Positions 7,755 through 13,765 of a stretch of DNA of 26,526 nt are shown here, piece after piece (position 1 is the stretch's first letter; every line of letters starts with the position of its first letter). Under the pieces are notes generated by a model. It was given only the letters and a program-made list of their open reading frames with translations, did not search any database and was not told the origin of the DNA. Position numbers and translations under genes: made by a program. This DNA comes from a virus. The stretch covers positions 1-26,526 of the IMG/VR virus record IMGVR_UViG_3300045074_000017, one strand, 5' to 3'.

Positions 7755-7847
7755 AAAAGGAGGGGTTGCTATGGGTTAGATAAAAGCTTATCAAAAGTTT
7801 CGTTTTTGTGTAAAGGAAAGTTTGACAAAAAATAGAAGGAGGTAAAC
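7755..7847 (+). promoter_or_regulatory. Capsid gene leader with a two-codon minigene and small hairpin
   Basis: After the protease stop there is a strong ribosome site AAGGAGGGG (7757-7765), then five bases later ATG GGT TAG (7771-7779), a complete two-codon frame. A GATAA/TTATC hairpin with a 4-nt loop (7779-7792) follows, then a second strong site, AAGGAGG, that belongs to the capsid ATG at 7848. The first site serves no longer gene. It could be a regulatory minigene or the remains of a lost gene. Confidence 0.45.
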
Positions 7848-9089
7848 ATGGAAGAGCTCAAGGAACTGTTTGAAACCCTACAAAAAGACTGGCACGTATA
7901 TAAGTCTGAAATAAAAGCGTTTGAGGAATCAGGACGACAAACCGCTGGGCGTTTGGCGGAGCTTGACCAAAAGTTGGAAAAGATAGAGGCCCAGCTCCAA
8001 AAGACCGAAGACCTTATCAACAAAGTCCGTTCGGAAAAGCAGGAGTTGGAAGCGCAGGTGGTGAAGCTGTCTCGACCGGTAGTAGAGAATACTTCAAAAT
8101 ACCTGTGCAAAGCGCTCGAGCTCGAGGCAACTCGTCCTGACGCTCAAGAACGGAAAGTGGCTTTTTGGCGGGCGCTATACGAGCCCGACCGAATGCCTTC
8201 AGAACAAAAAGCTCTGACTCTAAAAGACCCCGAAGCTGGAGGATATCTGGCTCCACCTGACTTTGTGAACGAATTGATAAAGGGCGTAATCGAAAGTGCT
8301 CCTGTTCTCGACTTAGCTAGAGTTCGGTTAACGGCAAGTGGGCAGATGGTAATCACTCGTAGATCAGGCACCATTACCGCAGTTCGACGGGGGGAGCTGG
8401 AATCCAAGTCGGAGACGACAGGACTAGCTTATGCTAGTGAGGCAATCACACTTCCTGAAGTTTACTGCTATCAGAACGTGTCCGTTCAGCTTCTCGAAGA
8501 TGCCGCTTTCAATCTGGAAGCAGAATTGTACGATGAGTTCCGGACGGCAATTGCGGCGAAGCTGTCTTCGGAATTTGTTAGCGGGCTTGGGCCGTCGAAT
8601 AATCAGATGGAGGGGCTTCTTACCAACTCAAGCGTCCAGAGCGTCATTAGTGGAAGCGCTTCTGCTTTGACCGCTGACGGCCTGATAACCCTAGTTGAAA
8701 GCCTTCCTGCCGCTTATAAGGCAAACGCTAAGATGCTCTTGAACCGGTCGACTCTAGCCGCTTGCCGTAAGCTTCAAGACACGGCAGGGACTTTCGTATG
8801 GGCGCCCGGAACTTACGGCCGTAATGACGCCGACCAGCCTACTCTTGCCGGCGTCCCTTACGTCGTTTGCGCTCACATGCCGAACGTTGGGAGTGGAGCT
8901 TATCCTATCGTAGTCGGCGACTTCAAACGAGGTTACTTGATAGGGATGAAAGCTCAACTTGCCATTAAGCGGCTTGAAGATTCCACGCTTGACCAAGCAG
9001 GTTATGTCGCCTTCTCTGGACGTATGCGGGTTGGCGGCGGTGTGGTTCTTCCCGAAGCAATCTTGAAGCAGGTTGTGTCAGCTTCATAA
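7848..9089 (+). CDS. Major capsid protein, HK97 fold, with N-terminal scaffold (delta) domain
   Basis: 413 residues from ATG 7848 with an ideal AAGGAGG site. Residues 1 to about 90 are a charged coiled coil (heptads of Leu with Glu/Lys), the delta domain that acts as built-in scaffold and is removed by the protease encoded just upstream. The rest is the HK97 fold of the phage_capsid family: LKDPEAGGYLAPPDFVNELI (about residues 124-143) matches the N-arm, SVQLLEDAAF the E-loop/spine region, and SGRMRVGGGVVLPEAI the C-terminal P-domain strand. No separate scaffold gene is seen, consistent with the fusion. It should be the most abundant structural protein. Confidence 0.95.
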   Translation: MEELKELFETLQKDWHVYKSEIKAFEESGRQTAGRLAELDQKLEKIEAQLQKTEDLINKVRSEKQELEAQVVKLSRPVVENTSKYLCKALELEATRPDAQERKVAFWRALYEPDRMPSEQKALTLKDPEAGGYLAPPDFVNELIKGVIESAPVLDLARVRLTASGQMVITRRSGTITAVRRGELESKSETTGLAYASEAITLPEVYCYQNVSVQLLEDAAFNLEAELYDEFRTAIAAKLSSEFVSGLGPSNNQMEGLLTNSSVQSVISGSASALTADGLITLVESLPAAYKANAKMLLNRSTLAACRKLQDTAGTFVWAPGTYGRNDADQPTLAGVPYVVCAHMPNVGSGAYPIVVGDFKRGYLIGMKAQLAIKRLEDSTLDQAGYVAFSGRMRVGGGVVLPEAILKQVVSAS

Positions 9090-9108
9090 CAAGGATGGAG
9101 GTGAAAGC

Positions 9109-9528
9109 ATGTTTCTAATAGGGAGTCTATTCAGCGACTTAAAAGCCACCGGGGCGATGACTAGCAACGCTCCGATTGCGGTCTTTTCTGCCGATGGCAC
9201 CGCCACAGGCGCTACGATCGACTGTCTGGGATATGACAGGGTTCTGCTGACGTTCTTCTCGGGCACCCTGACCACGGGCACGTTCACCTGGGGGATTTAC
9301 CATGGCGCCTCTTCAGACATGAGCGACGAAGCGGCGGTAAGTTCAACAGACATAAAAGGCACGATTCCAGCGTGGGCGGCGACGGACGACAACGCTGTAA
9401 CGACTGTTGAGGTCATTTGCCGGAAGCGCTACCTACGAGTCAAGTGCGTGGGGGCTAGCACAGCGGTAGGGACTGTCGGTTGCGTAGCTTTGCGTGCGGC
9501 GCCTGCTCATGCGCCTGTGACCACGTGA
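9109..9528 (+). CDS. Probable capsid decoration or head-associated structural protein (139 aa)
   Basis: The start is set at ATG 9109, which has GGAGGTG six bases upstream; a GTG at 9073 would overlap the capsid gene. The protein is small, Thr/Ala/Gly-rich and almost entirely beta-strand by pattern, with an N-terminal motif suggesting surface beta structure. Its place directly after the capsid gene is where decoration (cement) proteins are often encoded. Three cysteines are spread through the chain (about 43, 104 and 111 from this start). I do not recognise the exact family, so the role is inferred from position and composition. Confidence 0.5.
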   Translation: MFLIGSLFSDLKATGAMTSNAPIAVFSADGTATGATIDCLGYDRVLLTFFSGTLTTGTFTWGIYHGASSDMSDEAAVSSTDIKGTIPAWAATDDNAVTTVEVICRKRYLRVKCVGASTAVGTVGCVALRAAPAHAPVTT

Positions 9529-9542
9529 GGGGATGGCTAGTA

Positions 9543-9569
9543 TCGAGGGGAGCTTCGGCTCCCCCTCGA
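9543..9569 (+). promoter_or_regulatory. UUCG-capped 11-bp RNA hairpin after the capsid/decoration genes
   Basis: Arms at 9543-9553 and 9558-9569 pair over 11 bp with a single bulged C, closed by a C(TTCG)G tetraloop, one of the most stable RNA loops known. No T-run follows, so it is not a standard intrinsic terminator. It falls in the gap between the decoration gene and the best start (9587) of the connector gene. It could protect the capsid mRNA 3' end or slow translation of the downstream gene. Confidence 0.75.
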
Positions 9570-9586
9570 ATAATGACGAGGCGCTT

Positions 9587-10195
9587 ATGGGCTTACCTGT
9601 TTCTCTGGACATGGTAAAAGTCGCTCTAGGGCTTGACTTGACTAACGACACCTACGACGACTTATTAACCGCTATTATTAACGGTGTGGCGAAGGACTTT
9701 GAGAAGCTTTCCGGACGGCAGATAGCGATTGGCGCTGTTGAGGAGATTCTTGACCTCGACCGAGGTCAAGTTACGATTTACTTGAAAGCCTATCCCGTGG
9801 TCGTGAGTGACGAGCAGACCTTTTCGTTGTGGCTGTCTCCTTCTAGAACCTTTGACGACTCGTCACTAGTAGACCCGTCTAACTATTACGTTGAGAAGTC
9901 CAGCGGGATTATTATCCTTACGAATTACCTAACCGGAACCGCAACGGCAAAGGTCTCTTATTATGCCGGCATGGCGGTTCTAGAAGAGCCAGAAGTAGGA
10001 CAGGAGTTCTGGACTTTGTATCCTGACGTTGCTCAAGCCATTATTCACGACACGATAATAGAATATCGGAAACTCTCTACGCTAGGAATTGCTTCTCAAC
10101 ACGTGAGCAGTGATGCCGTTACTCCTTTGCCCCTGTTTGACCGAAGTCCGCTTTTCAAGCGAATCGCCGCTCAATACGGAAGGGTCAGGCTGTAA
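9587..10195 (+). CDS. Head-tail connector (gp6/gp15-like adaptor, 202 aa)
   Basis: The start ATG 9587 is preferred: GAGG lies five bases upstream and the protein then begins GLPVSLDMVKVALGLD, which matches how adaptor-family proteins begin, followed by DDLLTAIINGVAKDFEKLSGRQ. ATG 9533 is in frame but would put a very stable hairpin inside its first codons and add a Ser/Asn-rich extension. Family proteins of this kind dock on the portal and extend the channel. The C-terminal part has the helix DVAQAIIHDTIIEYRKLST typical of the family. It ends TAATG, coupled to the next gene. Confidence 0.75.
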   Translation: MGLPVSLDMVKVALGLDLTNDTYDDLLTAIINGVAKDFEKLSGRQIAIGAVEEILDLDRGQVTIYLKAYPVVVSDEQTFSLWLSPSRTFDDSSLVDPSNYYVEKSSGIIILTNYLTGTATAKVSYYAGMAVLEEPEVGQEFWTLYPDVAQAIIHDTIIEYRKLSTLGIASQHVSSDAVTPLPLFDRSPLFKRIAAQYGRVRL

Positions 10196-10608
10196 TGAGT
10201 TTTGTAATCGAAGCGAGCGTTCACGTCAAAGTCCCTCCGAGGGACTTCAGGGGGCGGTTCTTCGCCGAACTAACTCGTGAATGGAATGCGGACATTCTGG
10301 CTTTTCGAGCTTTTATGCAAGACAGACATTTATCCGGGGGGACTACAGCAGACAGGCTGGCTCGTAGGTCGAGTAATCTTTATAACTCCTTGACTCACAG
10401 CACGGAAGTAGTAGGGGATGAGATAAAAGCTCGAATCGGCTTCCTAGCCGCAGTCAAAGGCTATGCGCTGGTTCATGAATATGGGAGTGCTCTTCGTAAC
10501 ATTCCCCCTCGTATGAATATGCGGGCGGAGTGGTCTCGAATCGAGCCCTACTTTGCCGATCGCACCAGAGCGGTCGTAGGAGGAATTTTCGACAGTGACG
10601 CTTCGTGA
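10195..10608 (+). CDS. Head closure / HK97 gp10-like tail component (137 aa)
   Basis: Starts within the TAATG overlap with the preceding adaptor. The central segment with DRLARRSSNLYNSL, then AAVKGYALVHEYG and IPPRMNMRAEW resembles the HK97 gp10 / Mu virion morphogenesis group: a tail-side connector or completion protein. Size is right for the class. Gene order (adaptor, this, tail terminator) supports a neck role. The next gene begins inside its last codons. Confidence 0.65.
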   Translation: MSFVIEASVHVKVPPRDFRGRFFAELTREWNADILAFRAFMQDRHLSGGTTADRLARRSSNLYNSLTHSTEVVGDEIKARIGFLAAVKGYALVHEYGSALRNIPPRMNMRAEWSRIEPYFADRTRAVVGGIFDSDAS

Positions 10609-11530
10609 CACTATTTTGCAAGCCTTTCAATCGGCGCTCGAAAAGGCGTGCACCTCGGGCTGGTCGGTCAGTCTGGACAATGGGGTGAGTTTGACCAAGT
10701 TCCTCGGCCTAGGCTTTCCTGCCGGAGAAATGGCTACGACGAGGAATCGGTTCCTTACCGGCGGTGGCGGGGCAACGGTCTGGTGCGAAGATGTCAGCTT
10801 TAACGTCAATTTTGCGTATAAGCTCCCAAATACGATCGACATGTCGGACGGAGTGAAAGCGTTGATTTACATCCAGTCGGTCGACTTGCTGAAAGACAGA
10901 GAAGACCTCCAATATAGCTTTTACGTTGGGACGGTGCAAGATAGCAACTACGGCTTTTTCTTTAAAACCAAAAGTCAATTAAAAGCGGGCTGGCAGGAAG
11001 TCAGCTGGACTGCCGACGACCCGCAGAAAATCGAGGGTGGGACGGTCGACTGGACACAGGTGGAATATGCTTTTTGCGAATTCAGGCTTGACAATGAGCA
11101 AACCCCTTTCACATATGACTTACTAGTCGTAGACAGCATATCGAGCTATGACTACCGCCCTTTGCTGGAGAAGGTATATCCTTACCACTCTATCCCGGCG
11201 ACTGTTCCTTACCAAACTTACGGCGCTTTTGGAGTCTTAACCGAGACTTGGAACAGTCTATATCCCCCTCTGACCACTAATCGCTTGACGCTTAGTGTTG
11301 ACTTGTGCAAGAGGAACGCCGCAAGCGCCGAAACGTTGGATAGCTTAGCTCAACTAGTTAGCGGAGCTCATCAGGCGCTGTTATCCGACCCGATTCTTAA
11401 CGGGTTAGTAGACTCCGTCCAATTCCGTGAAACGTCGTTTTCTGTCAAACCTGGGGCTACCTGGGGTATAGCTACAGTCTTGGTTGATATTACTTATTCG
11501 ACCTTGTTTAGCCAACCAAGCTTGAGGTAG
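10595..11530 (+). CDS. Tail terminator-like protein with an apparent jelly-roll insertion (311 aa)
   Basis: GTG start at 10595, with AGGAGG about ten bases upstream inside the preceding gene. Residues 1-20 and 190-311 read like a small tail terminator/completion protein: an amphipathic N-terminal helix, a VPYQTYG strand, LTLSVDL, then ETLDSLAQLVSGAHQAL and a C-terminal strand VLVDITY. Between them, residues ~22-183 look like a beta jelly roll of the carbohydrate-binding type (GGGGATVWCED, GVKALIYIQS, LKAGWQEVSW, FTYDLLVVDSIS). Without the insert the protein would be about 150 residues, the usual size. By position it caps the tail tube at the neck, and the insert may bind surface sugars. The domain reading is from pattern only. 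Confidence 0.55.
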   Translation: MTLRDTILQAFQSALEKACTSGWSVSLDNGVSLTKFLGLGFPAGEMATTRNRFLTGGGGATVWCEDVSFNVNFAYKLPNTIDMSDGVKALIYIQSVDLLKDREDLQYSFYVGTVQDSNYGFFFKTKSQLKAGWQEVSWTADDPQKIEGGTVDWTQVEYAFCEFRLDNEQTPFTYDLLVVDSISSYDYRPLLEKVYPYHSIPATVPYQTYGAFGVLTETWNSLYPPLTTNRLTLSVDLCKRNAASAETLDSLAQLVSGAHQALLSDPILNGLVDSVQFRETSFSVKPGATWGIATVLVDITYSTLFSQPSLR

Positions 11531-11537
11531 GTAGGGC

Positions 11538-11978
11538 ATGACTGGAGAAGAATATCAGGAGATAAAGGCGGCTGTAAAGGACGTAGTTCTAGCCGCTCTA
11601 CCTAGTGAGGTTAAAGGGGTCTTTCTCGACAATGCTCTGGTTAGCGGGGAGGCGACTTTTCCTGCGGTCTACGTCGACTTTCTCGGGGCTGATATCAGAG
11701 ACTCGGCAATTTCCCTACGTCATGCCGTTGAGGAGTGGTTCATCAAATGCCGACTTGTAGTTGCCGCTAACGCTTATGCTTGGGGGCTAGAGAATCTGGA
11801 AAACGCCGCCTTAACCTTGAGCAAGGCTCTGCTATCCGACCGCACACTAGGGGGGCTAGTTAATGATATAGTGAGAACAGCTTGGGAACCACAACTCGGC
11901 GTCAAGGGGCACGACACTCAAGTGATAGGTGTTGGTGTAACTTTAACCATTAAAAAACTTTGTCAGGAGGTAATATGA
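11538..11978 (+). CDS. Second tail-completion-like protein (146 aa)
   Basis: Follows the preceding gene after 7 nt with a GGTAGG-type ribosome site. Its layout is the same as the outer parts of the preceding protein: N-terminal helix, a FPAVYVDFLG strand, a long helix LENLENAALTLSKALL, then DRTLGGLVNDI and a C-terminal strand VIGVGVTLTI. The DRTLGGLVNDI stretch parallels DPILNGLVDSV in the neighbour, so the two may be paralogues. One would be the tail terminator and the other a tail-completion or neck protein. Which is which cannot be settled by reading. Confidence 0.55.
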   Translation: MTGEEYQEIKAAVKDVVLAALPSEVKGVFLDNALVSGEATFPAVYVDFLGADIRDSAISLRHAVEEWFIKCRLVVAANAYAWGLENLENAALTLSKALLSDRTLGGLVNDIVRTAWEPQLGVKGHDTQVIGVGVTLTIKKLCQEVI

Positions 11979-11979
11979 C

Positions 11980-13212
11980 ATGCCGACCAGATACTTAGGG
12001 ATAGGAATAGAATCCACATACGGGACGCAGGCAGATCCGCTGTTCTTCGTAACTCATGCGCAATCGACGCTGGATACGCCGAAGAAGTCGCTTTTGCTAC
12101 GTCCCACGGGGCTCGGACGAGTGGACGTAGGTGTCGATCTAGGGGCTTATATCCCAGAAGGGGGGATCGAGCTCGTTGCCGACCCTGCTATCATGCCTGT
12201 TTTCTGGTATCTTGTGCTGGGTGGTGACCCTAGCACAAATTCATCGTCTGTGAGCCCTAAAAGCGAATCTGCGCCGTCAAACTCGTCGGGGGTGATTTCC
12301 AAGACCTTGTCGTATCTTCCGGTCGTTCCTGGGTCTTTTACGCTTAAATTAACGGACACCCTTGTGGCTCAAGACGACGGCTTTGGGAAGATTGAAGAGG
12401 TTGGTTCGTCAGGAATTACTGGGACAATTGACTATTCCACAGGCGCTTTGAGATGCACCGGTGCTTCTCCTTCGCAGACGTATACCGCTTATTATTCAGC
12501 AGGGACTTATGTCCATACTATCAGCTTGGACACTGAACTATTAGAAATGCCTAGCGCCACTTTGTATGTCGGGAAGGATGTGTTCGAACACATCTTTCTA
12601 GGGGCTTGTTTCACAAGCTTCACTCTTGAAGCAGAACGGGACTACATCACCGTCAGTATGGACGTTGCCGCTCAAAAAGACCTGCAAGACACTATAAAAA
12701 CCACTTCGGAAGTGCTGGCACTGACTCCGCAGTCCTACCCCTGCGCCTTTCATGCGGCGGCTTTCAAGCTAGGAACCTATGGAAGCACCTTAAACGACAT
12801 GTCGGCAAGCGTGGAAAAACTGACTCTTAATCTAGACCTAGGCGCTGACGCAGAAGGAGGCGTCACTATCGGGAGTCGCTTCCCTAGAAGAATCTGGACG
12901 GGGGAAACGGAAATAACTCTTGAACTAACACTTGTCTTCAGCGACACCACCATGCTCGAAGCGTTTTGGGGATCGTCGAGCGGAGCGGGAAGCACGCTAC
13001 CCACAGAATTTGCCGGGCAGATTATTGTTACCGGAAATAATCTAGGCTCCTTTACCATTTCCTTACCCAGGCTAATAATCGAAAGCTCAAAGCTTCAACC
13101 CAAAGGGCGGGATCGTCTATCACAAGAAATCACCGCACGGGTCTTGCTGGATAAGGCGACTTCCAAGATTCTGGAAGTCGAAAACTCATCGGTTTACGAT
13201 CCGTTTGCATGA
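11980..13212 (+). CDS. Major tail tube protein with inserted beta domain (410 aa)
   Basis: ATG 11980 with AGGAGG nine bases upstream. The N terminus (RYLGIGIESTYGTQADP) and the motif LGRVDVGVDLGAYIPEGGIEL resemble the phage tail-tube family in which a beta-barrel subunit stacks as hexameric rings. It lies between tail terminator and assembly chaperone, the expected place. A Ser-rich linker (residues ~83-105) is followed by an insert (~114-172) with a PGSF...DDGFG...GTIDYSTGAL pattern that I know as a small beta domain added to many phage structural proteins. At 410 residues it is longer than most tube proteins, which the insert largely explains. Confidence 0.75.
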   Translation: MPTRYLGIGIESTYGTQADPLFFVTHAQSTLDTPKKSLLLRPTGLGRVDVGVDLGAYIPEGGIELVADPAIMPVFWYLVLGGDPSTNSSSVSPKSESAPSNSSGVISKTLSYLPVVPGSFTLKLTDTLVAQDDGFGKIEEVGSSGITGTIDYSTGALRCTGASPSQTYTAYYSAGTYVHTISLDTELLEMPSATLYVGKDVFEHIFLGACFTSFTLEAERDYITVSMDVAAQKDLQDTIKTTSEVLALTPQSYPCAFHAAAFKLGTYGSTLNDMSASVEKLTLNLDLGADAEGGVTIGSRFPRRIWTGETEITLELTLVFSDTTMLEAFWGSSSGAGSTLPTEFAGQIIVTGNNLGSFTISLPRLIIESSKLQPKGRDRLSQEITARVLLDKATSKILEVENSSVYDPFA

Positions 13213-13230
13213 TGAAGGGGAGGTGATAGT

Positions 13231-13671
13231 TTGGAAATTCCTACCATAGCAAACTTGGTAGTTAATGGGAAGCGAGCGGTTGTTGAGGTCGAAGTCGATG
13301 GAACCACTTATCAAATCCGCCCTCTGACAATCGGTGAACGAGCGCAGATAAAAGCGCTCTCCGGTCGAGCGCTGGGGCTGAAAGTCAACACCGGGACGCT
13401 GGCAACGGAAGTCGAAGTAAACACTGAAGAACTTTTAAAAGCTACCGAACTACAAAACGTGCATATTCTAGCCGCTGGACTGTCGGTAGAGAAGCAGTTG
13501 ACCAGCGACGAAGTTTCTACGTGGCTCCTGCCCGGGAAAGTAGTCCAAAAGCTCGTAGAAGAAATCTTGCGGATTTCGGAGCTCTCCATCGACGACATTG
13601 CCCCCTTTCGTCTTTTCGGAGCTGGGGCAACAGCTAGGACTGCTGATAGTCAGTCAGGCGGTAAAGATTGA
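13231..13671 (+). CDS. Tail assembly chaperone, G-type (146 aa)
   Basis: A TTG start at 13231 with an ideal GGGGAGGTGA site six bases upstream; no ATG or GTG is available in frame nearby. The protein begins with beta strands (VEVDGTTYQIRPLTIGERAQI) and continues helical, the pattern of G-type tail chaperones that coat the tape measure while the tube assembles around it. It is followed by a T-type extension in another frame and then the tape measure gene, the standard arrangement. The C-terminal 20 residues are Gly/Ala/Ser-rich and probably disordered. Confidence 0.75.
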   Translation: MEIPTIANLVVNGKRAVVEVEVDGTTYQIRPLTIGERAQIKALSGRALGLKVNTGTLATEVEVNTEELLKATELQNVHILAAGLSVEKQLTSDEVSTWLLPGKVVQKLVEEILRISELSIDDIAPFRLFGAGATARTADSQSGGKD

Positions 13672-13765
13672 TGACTGGTCAAGCTTAACCGCCGCTCAAA
13701 TTGCCTTTTTTGAAAAAGTCTACGACCTCCAAGCCGAAGCGATTCGGAAGGCGTCAAGGAAATGA
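13628..13765 (+). CDS. T-type extension of the tail chaperone, probably made by ribosomal frameshift
   Basis: In the +1 (equivalently -2) frame relative to the G gene, a continuous open frame runs from just after a TAG near 13545 to TGA 13763-13765, which overlaps the tape measure start as ATGA. Past the G stop it still encodes a clearly protein-like helical segment: IDDWSSLTAAQIAFFEKVYD and then LQAEAIRKASRK. It has no well-placed start codon or ribosome site. The usual solution in siphoviruses is a programmed frameshift giving a G-T fusion. GGGGCAA at 13624-13630 lies in the overlap, and both +1 and -2 shifts there lead to the same downstream codon. The coordinates given are for the part after that putative site. 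Confidence 0.6.
   Translation, partial: QQLGLLIVSQAVKIDDWSSLTAAQIAFFEKVYDLQAEAIRKASRK

Noticed and set aside
9533-9586. N-terminal extension of the connector gene from ATG 9533
   Set aside because: It would encode a Ser/Asn-rich leader through an 11-bp UUCG hairpin, with GAGGGG directly against the ATG; ATG 9587 has better spacing and family-like start.
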